Counted from the stretch's first letter, positions 8,510 to 17,983 are shown. The stretch is DNA of 64,000 nucleotides from Pseudomonas sp. MYb118 (GCF_040947875.1 NZ_JBFRXN010000002.1:3038001-3102000); one strand, 5' to 3'. Notes: generated from the sequence alone by a model not told the origin. Made by a program: numbers and translations.

Positions 8510-9432
8510 GCGATCGGCGGCAGGACGATCTCGTCGCTGCGCTGGACCCCTGCGGTAAAGGCGCGGCACAGATCGAGAAACTCACGCATCGCCGACGTCT
8601 GATATTTCTGTTTGTGCCAGATGAAATAGAACTGCCGGGCCAGGTCCAGGTCGGGCGTTTCCACCGGCACCAGGCTGCCCCGGCGAAAGGCATCGCGCAG
8701 GGCCAGGCGTGAAATGCAGCCAATGCCCAGGCCTGACTCGACGGCGCGCTTGATCGCTTCGGTGTGCTCCAGCTCCAGGCGGATATTCAGTGCGCTGCGG
8801 TGGTGACGCATGGCCTGGTCAAAGGTCAGTCGGGTACCGGAGCCCTGTTCGCGCAGGATCCAGGCTTCCAGGCTCAGTTCATCCATGGTCGCCGTGCCGC
8901 GGCTGGCCAAGGGATGTTGTGGCGCGCAGAACACCACCAGTTCGTCCTCGACCCAGCTTTGCACTTCGATGTCCGGATGGTTGCAATCACCCTCGATTAG
9001 ACCCAGATCAATTTCATAGTGCGCCACCTGTTGCACAATGTTGGCAGTGTTCTGCACGTGCAGCTTCACCTGGCTTTCCGGATGGCGCTGCATGAAGCTG
9101 CCGATCAACAGGGTGGCCAGGTAATTGCCGATGGTCAGGGTCGCGCCCACTGCCAGGGAGCCGAAACCGGACTTGCCGTTGAGCAGGTCTTCGATTTCCT
9201 TCGACTGGTCCAGCAGCGCCACCGCTTGTGGCAGCAACTGTTTACCGAGCGCGTTGAGGCTCAGGCGTTTGCCGGCACGGTCGAACAGCTGGCAGCTGGA
9301 CTGGCGCTCCAGTTCGGTGATCGAGGTGCTCGCCGCCGATTGCGAGAGATTGAGCAGCCCCGCAGCGCGGGAAACGCTCTCCTGCTGGGCGACGGCGACG
9401 AAGACTTGAAGCTGACGGAGAGTAAATCGCAT
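8506..9432 (-). CDS. finR: LysR-type regulator FinR
   Basis: 308 residues, an N-terminal winged helix-turn-helix (about 3-60, VSRAAGLLNLSQSAASTSIT) and a LysR substrate-binding domain. It is divergent from fpr, as finR is in P. putida and P. aeruginosa, where FinR activates fpr under oxidative stress or iron change. The ATG at 9432 was chosen because the family starts MRFTLRQLQVF; the frame extends upstream through the promoter region without support. The 3' ends of finR and dgkA overlap by two bases. Confidence 0.92.
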   Translation of the reverse strand: MRFTLRQLQVFVAVAQQESVSRAAGLLNLSQSAASTSITELERQSSCQLFDRAGKRLSLNALGKQLLPQAVALLDQSKEIEDLLNGKSGFGSLAVGATLTIGNYLATLLIGSFMQRHPESQVKLHVQNTANIVQQVAHYEIDLGLIEGDCNHPDIEVQSWVEDELVVFCAPQHPLASRGTATMDELSLEAWILREQGSGTRLTFDQAMRHHRSALNIRLELEHTEAIKRAVESGLGIGCISRLALRDAFRRGSLVPVETPDLDLARQFYFIWHKQKYQTSAMREFLDLCRAFTAGVQRSDEIVLPPIA

Positions 9433-9444
9433 ATCTATATAACC

Positions 9445-9457
9445 GATAACCCTTATC
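9445..9457 (+). promoter_or_regulatory. Candidate FinR operator between finR and fpr
   Basis: GATAA-CCC-TTATC is a perfect inverted repeat with the T-N11-A spacing usual for LysR operators. It lies 12 bases before the finR start and about 110 bases before fpr. Assignment to FinR is inferred from position. Confidence 0.55.
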
Positions 9458-9569
9458 TTAATAATCCAGTTAACAGATATTGTCGTCGCGTTTAGAATAC
9501 GTTGCAATTGCGCACAGCATTTTCGTCAACGCTCAAGGCGCAGACCAAATCTCCAGGAGTCCCACGTAC

Positions 9570-10349
9570 ATGAGCAACATGAACCACGAGCGTGTCCTCA
9601 GTGTTCACCACTGGAACGACACTCTGTTCAGCTTCAAGTGCACCCGCGATCCGGGCCTGCGCTTCGAGAACGGTCAGTTCGTGATGATCGGCCTGCAACA
9701 GCCCAACGGCCGCCCGCTTATGCGCGCTTACTCGATCGCCAGCCCGAACTGGGAAGAGCATCTCGAGTTCTTCAGCATCAAGGTGCCGGATGGTCCGCTG
9801 ACCTCCCAGCTGCAGCACCTGAAGGAAGGCGACGAGATCATTATCAGCAAGAAGCCTACCGGCACGCTGGTACTGGACGACCTCAAGCCTGGCAAACACT
9901 TGTACCTGCTCAGCACCGGTACTGGCCTGGCGCCGTTCATGAGCGTCATCCAGGACCCGGAAACCTACGAGCGTTTCGAAAAAGTGATCCTGTGCCACGG
10001 CGTGCGCTACGTCAACGAAGTCGCCTACCGCGAATTCATCACCGAGCACCTGCCGCAGAACGAGTTCTTCGGCGAGGCGCTGCGTGACAAGTTGATCTAC
10101 TACCCGACCGTGACCCGCGAGCCATTCGAAAACGAAGGCCGCCTGACCGACCTGATGCGCAGCGGCAAGCTGTTCCGCGACATCGGCCTGCCACCGATCA
10201 ACCCGCAGGACGACCGCGCCATGCTGTGCGGCAGCCCAAGCATGCTCGACGAGACCAGCGAAGTGCTCAACAGCTTCGGCCTGACCGTTTCGCCGCGTAT
10301 GCGCGAGCCGGGTGACTACCTGATCGAGCGTGCGTTCGTCGAGAAGTAA
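9570..10349 (+). CDS. fpr: Ferredoxin-NADP+ reductase Fpr
   Basis: 259 residues. An FAD-binding segment (RAYSIASP) and the NADP-binding GTGLAPF motif are present. Fpr passes electrons between NADPH and ferredoxin or flavodoxin and takes part in the response to oxidative stress. The ATG at 9570 follows CCAGGAG. The gene is transcribed away from finR, has its own terminator and is monocistronic. Confidence 0.97.
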   Translation: MSNMNHERVLSVHHWNDTLFSFKCTRDPGLRFENGQFVMIGLQQPNGRPLMRAYSIASPNWEEHLEFFSIKVPDGPLTSQLQHLKEGDEIIISKKPTGTLVLDDLKPGKHLYLLSTGTGLAPFMSVIQDPETYERFEKVILCHGVRYVNEVAYREFITEHLPQNEFFGEALRDKLIYYPTVTREPFENEGRLTDLMRSGKLFRDIGLPPINPQDDRAMLCGSPSMLDETSEVLNSFGLTVSPRMREPGDYLIERAFVEK

Positions 10350-10365
10350 CAGTCGCAGCCTCCCG

Positions 10366-10402
10366 AAAACCCGCGTTGCCTCACGGCAACGCGGGTTTTT
10401 TT
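10366..10402 (+). terminator. Rho-independent terminator after fpr
   Basis: A long GC-rich stem (AACCCGCGTTGCC / GGCAACGCGGGTT) with a short loop and a run of T, 17 bases after the fpr stop. Confidence 0.93.
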
Positions 10403-10418
10403 ATGCCCGTTTATCCCT

Positions 10419-10505
10419 GTAGGAGCGAGCTTGCTCGCGATGGGGCGTGTCAGTCGAATCAAGTATCAACTGACACACCGCCATCGCGAGCAAGCTCGCT
10501 CCTAC
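10419..10505. repeat. REPIN (two inverted REP hairpins)
   Basis: Two imperfect-palindrome REP units (GTAGGAGCGAGC / TTGCTCGCGAT core) face each other around a spacer that itself carries TGTCAGT ... ACTGACA. It sits between the fpr terminator and the end of trmO. Confidence 0.92.
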
Positions 10506-10508
10506 AGG

Positions 10509-11210
10509 TCATTGTGCGTTTGCGGGAACGACTTCCAGCACCCGAATCATTTCCGGTGTCGGGTAATGCCAGCGCACGTCCACGTCCCAGAATTGCGCGC
10601 CGTATTCGCGTTCGGGGGCGGGTGTCTGGTAGGCCGGGCGTGGGTCTTGGGCCAGGCATTGCTCGATCAGCTCGACCAACGGTTCCGCCAGCCGCTGTGC
10701 ATGAGCGTGGGCCTGTCGTAGCGCGTCATCGGCCCATTGCACGGCAATCGGCTGCGGCGCCGCGCTGGCGATAGCGTTGCTGGCGCTGTCGATGATGTCG
10801 GCGTAAGGCACGTAGGGTTTGATGTCGAGGATCGGCGTGCCGTCCAGCAGGTCGATGCCCGATATCCACAGGCGATCGGCCTCGACCTTGTCCAGCTTCA
10901 CCACCGACTGGCCAATGCCATTGGGGCGGTGCGTGGCGCGGGTGGCGAACACCCCCATGGACTTGTTGCCGCCCAGGCGCGGCGGGCGCACCTTGAGCCG
11001 GGGTTTGTCCTCCAGCGCCTGGTGAAACAGGAACAACAGCCACACATGGCTGACCTGCTCCAGCCCTTGCACCGCATCCCCCTGATCGAACGGTGCCACC
11101 AGTTCCAGCACGCCACGGGCGGCCGGGGCCAGTTGCGGCTGGCGCGGGATGGCGAATTTTTCCTTGAAGCAGGAGCGTACGAAGCCGATGGGGGAAACGC
11201 TGTAGGTCAT
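10509..11210 (-). CDS. trmO: tRNA (t6A37) N6-methyltransferase TrmO
   Basis: 233 residues of the TsaA/YaeB/VirR fold. Typical segments are VSPIGFVRSC at the start, GLEQVSHVWLLFLFH, RATHRPNGIGQSVVKL and DIKPYVPYADI. TrmO adds a methyl group from SAM to t6A at tRNA position 37. The ATG at 11210 was chosen because the family starts just before the SPIGF segment; the frame upstream reads through a REP element. It is flanked by REP pairs on both sides. Confidence 0.92.
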   Translation of the reverse strand: MTYSVSPIGFVRSCFKEKFAIPRQPQLAPAARGVLELVAPFDQGDAVQGLEQVSHVWLLFLFHQALEDKPRLKVRPPRLGGNKSMGVFATRATHRPNGIGQSVVKLDKVEADRLWISGIDLLDGTPILDIKPYVPYADIIDSASNAIASAAPQPIAVQWADDALRQAHAHAQRLAEPLVELIEQCLAQDPRPAYQTPAPEREYGAQFWDVDVRWHYPTPEMIRVLEVVPANAQ

Positions 11211-11274
11211 GGGATTGCGGTCGGGGGGAGTGAGGTGGGCATGATAACCCGATCGACTTTGTATCGGTGGTGAA

Positions 11275-11355
11275 GCTATCGCGAGCAGGCTCGCTCCCAC
11301 AGGGATCTCCAGTGTTTGGCTAATCCAGTGTGGGAGCGAGCCTGCTCGCGATAGC
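11275..11355. repeat. REP pair, outward orientation
   Basis: Two REP units of the GTGGGAGCGAGCCTGC subtype arranged tail to tail, opposite to most REPINs here. The extended flanks GGTGGT ... ACCACC also form an inverted repeat. Located between trmO and rhlG. Confidence 0.88.
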
Positions 11356-11368
11356 CACACCACCAATC

Positions 11369-12139
11369 TCAGAGACTGAACCCCCCATCCAACGGAATGA
11401 TGTTCCCGGTCATGTAGGCCCCCGCCGTACTCGCCAGGCTGATCGCCAACGCCGCCATCTCTTCCTCGCGGCCCCAGCGCTGCATCGGGATCAGCGCCGT
11501 GTCCTCGGCCAGCGCCTGCTCATCATTGCCGATGTGCTGGGTCATCTTGCTGGGGAAACGCCCCGGGGCAATCACGTTGACGTTGATGTGCTGGCTCACC
11601 AGTTCCCGCGCCAGTATCCGCGACAACTGGTGCAGGGCTGCCTTGCTCGGCCCGTAGGCGTACGCCTGTTCGCCAAAGGAAGAAATCCCGGCCACCGAGC
11701 CGATGTTGATGATCCGCGCGGGATTGGCCGCCGACCCGCCCTTGCGCAGCAGCGGCAGAAATTGCTGGATGCAGGTGAACACCGAGGTCACGTTGAGCTG
11801 CATGACCTTTTCCCAGCCCTTGACCGGGTAGCTCTCCAGCGGCGCACCCCAGGTGGTGCCGGCGTTGTTCACCAGGATGTCGAGGTGGGTGAGGCGTTCG
11901 CCCAGGCGCGTTGCCAGTTGCTGCACGCCTTCCTCGCTGGCGAGGTTGGCGGCCACGCCGTGGCACTTGCCGTAGGCGCTCAATTCGTCAGCGGTTTGCT
12001 GGCAGGCCTCGGCATCCCGGGCACAGACGTACACGGTGGCGCCGGCTTCGACATAGGCCTTGGCGATCATCTTGCCGATACCGCGGGTGCCGCCGGTCAC
12101 CAGTGCGGTGCGGCCTTGCAGGGAAAAGTACGGGTGCAT
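11369..12139 (-). CDS. rhlG: Short-chain dehydrogenase RhlG-like, beta-ketoacyl reductase type
   Basis: 256 residues. The NADP-binding TGGTRGIG motif is near residue 15, NNAG near 90, and Ser plus YGPSK form the catalytic set. The sequence from the first residues (MHPYFSLQGR) onward resembles P. aeruginosa RhlG, an NADPH-dependent beta-ketoacyl reductase whose part in rhamnolipid or PHA precursor supply is debated. The organism shows no rhlAB here, so a role in rhamnolipid synthesis is not implied. Monocistronic, with a REP pair just downstream. Confidence 0.85.
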   Translation of the reverse strand: MHPYFSLQGRTALVTGGTRGIGKMIAKAYVEAGATVYVCARDAEACQQTADELSAYGKCHGVAANLASEEGVQQLATRLGERLTHLDILVNNAGTTWGAPLESYPVKGWEKVMQLNVTSVFTCIQQFLPLLRKGGSAANPARIINIGSVAGISSFGEQAYAYGPSKAALHQLSRILARELVSQHINVNVIAPGRFPSKMTQHIGNDEQALAEDTALIPMQRWGREEEMAALAISLASTAGAYMTGNIIPLDGGFSL

Positions 12140-12275
12140 GGCGAGTCCTGAGAACTGAAGGTCACTACACCCTAGTCGTCAGTCGCGTGCCGCGCAGGCA
12201 CTATTTTTGCGCGGAATGAGCGGTCATACGGCCGGGCCTTGAGCCGCCGATGGGCGGCCCGAGGCTGGCGTGGCG

Positions 12276-12746
12276 TTACTGTGGGCGAACGCGCAGGGTC
12301 AGGCCCTTGAGGAAGTTGCGCAGCAACTGGTCGCCACACGGGCGGTAGTTGGTGTGGCCGAACTTGCGGAACAGCGCGCTCAGCTCCGGCTTGGACACCG
12401 GGAAATCGGCGGCCTTGAGGATCGCGTGCATGTCGTCTTCCTTGAGCTCGAACGCCACGCGGAGCTTCTTCAGGATGATGTTGTTGGTGACCGGCACTTC
12501 TATCGGCTGCGGCGGACGGCTGTCGTCCTTGCCGCGCTTGAACACCACCAGGCCATCGAGGAAGTGCGCCATGACCTCGTCCGGGCAGCGCACGAAGCCT
12601 TCTTCGTCTTCTTCCTTCTTGTCCAGGTAGGCTTTCACGTCATCGAGCGCCACGTCCATGCCGCCGAGCTTGATGATTTCGACGACTTTCTTGTCGCTGA
12701 TGTCGAGCATGTAGCGCACGCTGCGCAGTACGTCGTTGTGAATCAT
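12276..12746 (-). CDS. DUF1456 family protein (YehS-like)
   Basis: 156 residues formed by two copies of a roughly 70-residue all-helical unit (MIHNDVLRSVRYMLDISD... and ITNNIILKKLRVAFELKEDD-like in the second half). This is the DUF1456/YehS family, whose function is unknown. The ATG at 12746 was chosen because the repeat begins there. The open frame continues upstream across the pseudouridine synthase gene, but that part is shadow sequence. It lies 71 bases downstream of that gene on the same strand. Confidence 0.85.
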   Translation of the reverse strand: MIHNDVLRSVRYMLDISDKKVVEIIKLGGMDVALDDVKAYLDKKEEDEEGFVRCPDEVMAHFLDGLVVFKRGKDDSRPPQPIEVPVTNNIILKKLRVAFELKEDDMHAILKAADFPVSKPELSALFRKFGHTNYRPCGDQLLRNFLKGLTLRVRPQ

Positions 12747-12817
12747 GGTGTGCAATCCTGATATCGGCAGTGGGCACCGCACTGGGGTGGTGCCGGAATG
12801 TGGGGGCGTGGACAGTC

Positions 12818-13529
12818 CTAGAACTTCTCTTTGCCCGACAGGTAACGCCATTGGCCCAGCGGCACCTTGCCGATGGACACGCCACCGATGCGGATGCGGC
12901 GGATGGCCACGGCCTTCAGGCCAACGGCCTGGCAGAACAGGGCGATCACGCCCGGTTGTGGATTCTTCAGGGCAAAACGCAGGCGGTTCTCGTTCTGCCA
13001 GCTGGCCTTGACCGGCGGCAGCTCCTTGCCCTTGTACGTCAGACCGTGCTGCAAACGGTTGAGGCCGTGCTCGATCATGCCACCTTCGACGTCGACCACG
13101 TATTCCTGTTCGATTTTTGCCGCGTCGGCGGTGAGCTTGCGCAGGACTTTCCAGTCCTGGGTGAACACCAGCAAACCGCTGGCGTTCGGTTGCAGGTCGG
13201 CGCTGGCGGTCAGGCGCAGGAAATGCCCGCGCAGGGGTCGCTTGCCGAAGCGATGTTCTTCGCTCAGGGTCGCGGCGCCCAGGGTGGCCATGGCCGTGTC
13301 GGGCGTCCATGCCCGGCTCGACGTTGAGCAGCAGGGTCACGGGTTCCGGTGCGGTGGCCTTGGCCTCGGGGTCGAGCGCGACTGTTTGCGTGCTGACCTT
13401 GAACTGCGGCTCGTCGATGACTTCGCCGTCCACGGTGACCCAGCCACCTTCGATGAACAGCTCGGCCTCCCGACGGGAGCAGCCGACCAGTTCGATGAGG
13501 CGTTTGGAGAGACGAATCGGGTCAGTCAT
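12818..13529 (-). pseudogene. RsuA/RluF-like pseudouridine synthase, broken by a +1 frameshift
   Basis: The N-terminal part (from 13529, with an S4 domain: LSKRLIELVGCSRREAELFI) and the rest (ending at 12818) lie in different frames. Removing one G from GGG at 13301-13303 joins them into a 236-residue protein (MDADTAMATLG across the join). The family converts uridine to pseudouridine in rRNA. In the active-site motif, normally GRLD-x4-GL, this protein reads ADLQPNASGLL, so the catalytic Asp aligns with Gln. It may therefore be a non-catalytic relative even if the frameshift is a base-call error. Confidence 0.8.
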
Positions 13530-13584
13530 GACAGGGCCGTAACAAAAAAGGGGTGAGCATTGTACCTGCGTTGCAGTGCTTTTT

Positions 13585-13608
13585 GTGGGAGCGAGCCTGC
13601 TCGCGATG
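13585..13608 (+). repeat. Single REP unit
   Basis: GTGGGAGCGAGCCTGC-type REP without its inverted partner. It is followed after GGTGTGTCA by a different inverted repeat (13621-13734), which may have replaced or interrupted the partner. Confidence 0.8.
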
Positions 13609-13620
13609 GCGGTGTGTCAT

Positions 13621-13734
13621 TTGATCGTTCCCACGCTCTGCGTGGGAATGCTTCCACGGACGCTCCGCGTTCGGCTGTTGAGGGACGCAGAGCGTCCCGG
13701 GCTGCGTTCCCACGCAGAGCGTGGGAACGATCAA
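13621..13734. repeat. Second class of inverted repeat (GTTCCCACGC type)
   Basis: Perfect 27-bp arms (13621-13647 and 13708-13734) with core GTTCCCACGCTCTGCGTGG, enclosing a second inverted pair (GGACGCTCCGCGT / GGGACGCAGAGCGTCC). It is a distinct family from the REPINs elsewhere in the window. Confidence 0.85.
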
Positions 13735-13744
13735 TCACCGTGTG

Positions 13745-14224
13745 TCAGGCCTTGCGCGTCAGTTGCTCGGGCTGGCGCAGCCGCATGTGCAGCAACGGAT
13801 ACGGTTGCCCCATGCCATCGACCTCCGAGCGGCCGATCACCTCGAAACCCTGCTTGAAGTAGAACCCCAGCGCCTGCGGGTTCTGTTCGTTGACGTCCAG
13901 TTCATCGGCGTTCAGGTGCTCCATGGCGTAGCGCAGCAGTTGCTTGCCCAGGCCCTGGCCACGGTGCGCCGGGTCGATGAAGAGCATTTCGATCTTGCCC
14001 GCCGCGACCCCGGCAAACCCGGTGATGCGCTGGCGTGAGTCCTTGGTGCAGATCAGCATTACTGCGTCCAGGTAACGGGTCAGCACCAGGTTTTTCAGCA
14101 GTTCGATATAGCTGTCGGGCAAGAAATCGTGGGTGGCGCGCACCGAGTCTTCCCAGACCCGGGTCAGTTCCGGATAGTCACTTTGTTTCGGCGTGTGGAT
14201 GACCGCATGTTGGCGCATGGCCAT
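13745..14224 (-). CDS. GNAT family N-acetyltransferase
   Basis: 159 residues. The acetyl-CoA-binding motif A is IEMLFIDPAHRGQGLGKQLL, followed by LDVNEQNPQALGFYFKQGFE. It resembles YjaB-like GNATs with an unknown acceptor. The start is ATG at 14224; ATG at 14218 is an alternative. It lies about 100 bases downstream of rimO, on the same strand, with a strong terminator in between, so it likely has its own promoter. Confidence 0.85.
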   Translation of the reverse strand: MAMRQHAVIHTPKQSDYPELTRVWEDSVRATHDFLPDSYIELLKNLVLTRYLDAVMLICTKDSRQRITGFAGVAAGKIEMLFIDPAHRGQGLGKQLLRYAMEHLNADELDVNEQNPQALGFYFKQGFEVIGRSEVDGMGQPYPLLHMRLRQPEQLTRKA

Positions 14225-14277
14225 AGGCCCCTTTGGCAGTGGAGAGTGCGTGTCCTTTCTCCCCATACGATAGCCGT

Positions 14278-14320
14278 AAAAAAGCCCCGCATCTCGTGAC
14301 GAGAGCGGGGCTTTTCGGGT
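14278..14320 (-). terminator. Rho-independent terminator after rimO
   Basis: AAAAGCCCCGC ... GCGGGGCTTTT with an inner TCTCGT-GA-CGAGA extension makes a long stem. The A run on the plus strand gives the U run for minus-strand transcripts of rimO. Confidence 0.92.
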
Positions 14321-14328
14321 TTTTTGCG

Positions 14329-15666
14329 TTAGATCTGTTCGGCCCAGAGGTCGTATTCGTCGGCGTCGGTCACTTTGCACCAGACCTTGTCGCCCGGCTT
14401 GAGGTTGCTGCCGTTATCGATGAACACGTTGCCGTCGATTTCCGGGGCATCGAAGAAGCAGCGGCCAACCGCGCCTTGCTCGTCGACTTCATCGACCAGC
14501 ACTTCGATTTCACGGCCGATGCGCATTTGCAGGCGCGCCGAGCTGATGGCTTGTTGGTGCGCCATGAAGCGCTCCCAACGGTCCTGCTTGACGTCGTCCG
14601 GAACGATTTCGAGGTTCAGGTCATTGGCCGGGGCGCCTTCCACCGGCGAGTACTGGAAGCAGCCGACGCGGTCGAGCTGGGCTTCGGTCAGCCAGTCGAG
14701 CAGGTACTGGAAGTCTTCTTCGGTTTCGCCAGGGAAGCCGACGATGAAGGTCGAGCGGATGATCAGGTCCGGGCAGATTTCACGCCAGTTCTTGATGCGC
14801 GCCAGGGTCTTGTCTTCGAACGCCGGGCGTTTCATCGACTTCAGCACTTTCGGGCTGGCGTGCTGGAACGGGATGTCCAGGTACGGCAGGATCTTGCCGG
14901 CGGCCATCAGCGGGATCAGCTCATCGACGTGCGGGTACGGGTAAACGTAGTGCAAGCGTACCCAGACACCGAGGGTGCTCAGGGCTTCGCACAGTTCGGT
15001 CATGCGGGTTTTCACCGGCGCGCCGTTCCAGAAGCCGGTGCGGTATTTCACGTCGACGCCGTAGGCGCTGGTGTCCTGGGAGATCACCAGCAGCTCCTTG
15101 ACGCCGGACTTGACCAGGCGCTGGGCCTCGTCGAGCACGTCACCCACCGGACGGCTGACCAGCTTGCCGCGCATCGACGGGATGATGCAGAAGCTGCAGC
15201 TGTGGTTGCAGCCTTCGGAAATCTTCAGGTACGCGTAGTGGCGCGGGGTCAGCTTGATGCCTTGCGGCGGCACCAGGTCGATCAGCGGGTTGTGATCCTG
15301 CTTGGGTGGCACCACTTCGTGCACCGCGCTGACTACCTGCTCGTACTGCTGCGGGCCGGTCACGGCCAGCACGCTCGGGTGCACGTCGCGGATGTTGCCT
15401 TCTTCCACGCCCATGCAGCCGGTGACGATCACCTTGCCGTTTTCCTTGATGGCTTCGCCGATTACTTCCAGCGATTCAGCCTTGGCCGAGTCGATGAAGC
15501 CGCAAGTGTTGACCACCACCACGTCGGCGTCCTGGTAGGTGGACACGACGTCATACCCTTCCATGCGCAGCTGGGTCAGGATGCGCTCGGAGTCGACCAG
15601 TGCTTTGGGGCAACCCAGGGATACGAAGCCAACTTTCGGATTGGCTGGCGCAGGAGTGGTGGACAT
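14329..15666 (-). CDS. rimO: Ribosomal protein S12 methylthiotransferase RimO
   Basis: 445 residues, in the order expected for the MTTase family: an N-terminal UPF0004 domain with Cys for the auxiliary cluster (SLGCPK, NTCGF, TGCMG), a radical-SAM core with CNHSCSFC, and a C-terminal TRAM domain. RimO adds a methylthio group to Asp88 of ribosomal protein S12. It is followed by its own terminator. Confidence 0.97.
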   Translation of the reverse strand: MSTTPAPANPKVGFVSLGCPKALVDSERILTQLRMEGYDVVSTYQDADVVVVNTCGFIDSAKAESLEVIGEAIKENGKVIVTGCMGVEEGNIRDVHPSVLAVTGPQQYEQVVSAVHEVVPPKQDHNPLIDLVPPQGIKLTPRHYAYLKISEGCNHSCSFCIIPSMRGKLVSRPVGDVLDEAQRLVKSGVKELLVISQDTSAYGVDVKYRTGFWNGAPVKTRMTELCEALSTLGVWVRLHYVYPYPHVDELIPLMAAGKILPYLDIPFQHASPKVLKSMKRPAFEDKTLARIKNWREICPDLIIRSTFIVGFPGETEEDFQYLLDWLTEAQLDRVGCFQYSPVEGAPANDLNLEIVPDDVKQDRWERFMAHQQAISSARLQMRIGREIEVLVDEVDEQGAVGRCFFDAPEIDGNVFIDNGSNLKPGDKVWCKVTDADEYDLWAEQI

Positions 15667-15949
15667 GTCTAACCTCGGTATAGGGATTGCCCGACCTTAT
15701 AAGGAGGGGCGACAGACGGGCGCTTGGGCGCCTCTGATCAAAAAGTGCGCAATTCTAGCGATGGTACGCGCGCTTGACCAGCTTTATGCAGGGAAAAACG
15801 ACGAGTGCTGCGCTATGCTTCGCGCCGTTACGCTTTGCCGGTTTTTACAGTCAAGAAAACGTCTGTAACAACAAGTAAAATAGCGGACGCCGGATGCAGG
15901 GCATGGCGCTTCTTCATCGGCAGTTCAGTCTGGGTATCAGGGGTGGTGG

Positions 15950-17852
15950 ATGGGGCAGGCAAGTAGTCATGCGGCAGGCGCCGAGCATTCGGCGGTAAAG
16001 CCGATCGGCATGCTGGTCGCGGCGGTCGGGGTGGTTTACGGCGATATCGGCACGAGCCCGCTGTACACCCTCAAGGAAGTGTTTTCCGGTGGCTATGGCG
16101 TGCCGGTCACCCATGACGGTGTGCTGGGCATCCTGGCCCTGATTTTCTGGTCGCTGATCTGGGTGGTCTCGATCAAGTACATGATGTTCGTCCTGCGTGC
16201 CGACAACCAGGGCGAGGGCGGGATCATGGCGTTGACCGCCCTGGCGCGCCGGGCGGCCGCCGGGCACGCCAGGCTGCGCACTTTGCTGGTGGTCTGCGGC
16301 CTGATCGGCGCGGCGCTGTTTTATGGCGACAGCATGATCACCCCGGCGATCTCCGTGCTCTCGGCCATCGAAGGGCTGGGGCTGGCGTTCGACGGTATCG
16401 ACCATTGGGTGGTGCCGTTGTCGCTGGTCGTGCTGGTGGGGTTGTTCCTGATCCAGCGCCACGGCACGGCGCGCATCGGCATCCTGTTCGGGCCGATCAT
16501 GGTCACCTGGTTCGTGGTGCTGGGCGCGCTGGGCGTCTACGGCATCCTGCAGCACCCGGAAGTGTTGATGGCGATGAACCCGATGTGGGGCGTGCGCTTC
16601 TTCATTGTCCACCCCGGCATGGGCGTGGCGATCCTCGGCGCGGTGGTGCTGGCGCTGACCGGCGCCGAGGCGCTATACGCCGACATGGGCCACTTTGGCC
16701 GCAAGCCGATCGCCCGCGCCTGGTTCATCCTGGTGCTGCCGGCGCTGGTGCTCAACTACTTCGGCCAGGGCGCGTTGCTGCTCGGTGACCCGGAAGCGGC
16801 GCGCAACCCGTTCTATCTGCTGGCGCCGAGCTGGGCGTTGATCCCGCTGGTCGGCCTGTCGACCCTGGCCACGGTCATCGCTTCCCAGGCGGTGATTTCC
16901 GGCGCGTTCTCCCTGACCCGCCAGGCGATCCAGCTCGGTTACATTCCGCGCATGCACATCCAGCACACCTCCAGCGCCGAACAGGGGCAGATCTACATTG
17001 GCGGGGTCGAACTGGTCGCTGATGGTCGGCGTGGTCCTGCTGGTGCTGGGTTTCGAATCCTCCGGCGCCCTGGCCTCGGCCTACGGCGTGGCGGTGACCG
17101 GCACCATGCTGATGACCAGCATCCTGGTGTCGGCGGTAATCCTGCTGCTGTGGAAATGGCCGCCGCTGCTGGCGGTGCCGGTGTTGCTCGGTTTCCTGCT
17201 GGTGGATGGCGTGTACTTCGCTGCCAACGTGCCGAAAATCGTCCAGGGCGGCGCGTTCCCGGTGGTGGCCGGTATCGCTCTGTTCGTGCTGATGACCACC
17301 TGGAAGCGCGGCAAACAACTGCTGGTGGAGCGCATGGACGAAGGCGGGCTGCCGTTGCCGATCTTCATCGCCAGCATCCGCGTGCAACCTCCGCACCGCG
17401 TCCAGGGCACCGCCGTGTTCCTCACCGCCCGCCCGGACGCCGTACCCCACGCGCTGTTGCATAACCTGCTGCACAACCAGGTGCTGCACGAGCAGGTGGT
17501 GCTGCTGACCGTGGTCTACGAAGACATCCCGCGCGTACCGCCCACCCGCCGCTTCGAAGTCGAATCCCATGGCGAAGGCTTCTTCCGGGTGATCCTGCAC
17601 TTCGGCTTCGTCGACGAACCGGACGTGCCGCAGGCGCTGAAATTGTGCCACCTCGACGACCTGGACTTCAGCCCGATGCGCACCACCTACTTCCTCAGCC
17701 GCGAAACCGTCATCGCCTCCAAACTCGAAGGCATGGCCCGCTGGCGCGAGGGCCTGTTCGCCTTCATGTTGAAGAACGCCAATGGCAATTTGCGCTTCTT
17801 CAATCTGCCACTGAACCGGGTGATCGAGTTGGGGACGCAGGTGGAAATGTAG
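15950..17852 (+). pseudogene. kup: Potassium transporter Kup, interrupted by a +1 frameshift
   Basis: The frame from ATG 15950 reads a typical Kup N-terminus ([19 protein letters not shown]) and about ten membrane segments, then loses homology after GQIYIGG at about residue 352. The rest ([19 protein letters not shown] to the stop at 17852) is one frame over. Dropping one base in the G/C stretch 17003-17008 restores a 633-residue protein, the usual length of proton-coupled Kup transporters. Codon use and hydrophobicity are normal on both sides, so the break is recent or a base-call error. RBS: AGGGGTGG. Confidence 0.9.
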
Positions 17853-17867
17853 CGTTTACGCACCCCT

Positions 17868-17965
17868 GTAGGAGCGAGCTTGCTCGCGATGGTCGTCAAC
17901 GATAACGAGGGCATCTTGATACCCCGCGGTGCCCCGGCCTCCATCGCGAGCAAGCTCGCTCCTAC
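17868..17965. repeat. REPIN, 98 bp
   Basis: Two facing GTAGGAGCGAGC-type REP units; the spacer starts GGTCGTCAACGATAACG, the same spacer class as in the tandem array near 51.6-52.2 kb. Between kup and the DUF3077 gene. Confidence 0.92.
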
Positions 17966-17983
17966 AGGGGAATGGAGTAGCTG

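Noticed and set aside
12747..13300. Single fused protein of DUF1456 and a pseudouridine synthase N-terminus in one frame
   Set aside because: The middle of that frame is unlike any protein, while the adjacent frame carries the real synthase sequence; the join is a frameshift artefact.
14233..15672. Long open frame antisense to rimO
   Set aside because: High GC gives long shadow frames; rimO is a complete conserved gene on the other strand. The same applies to 40303-42099, 43364-45742, 20366-21451 and 36617-38437.
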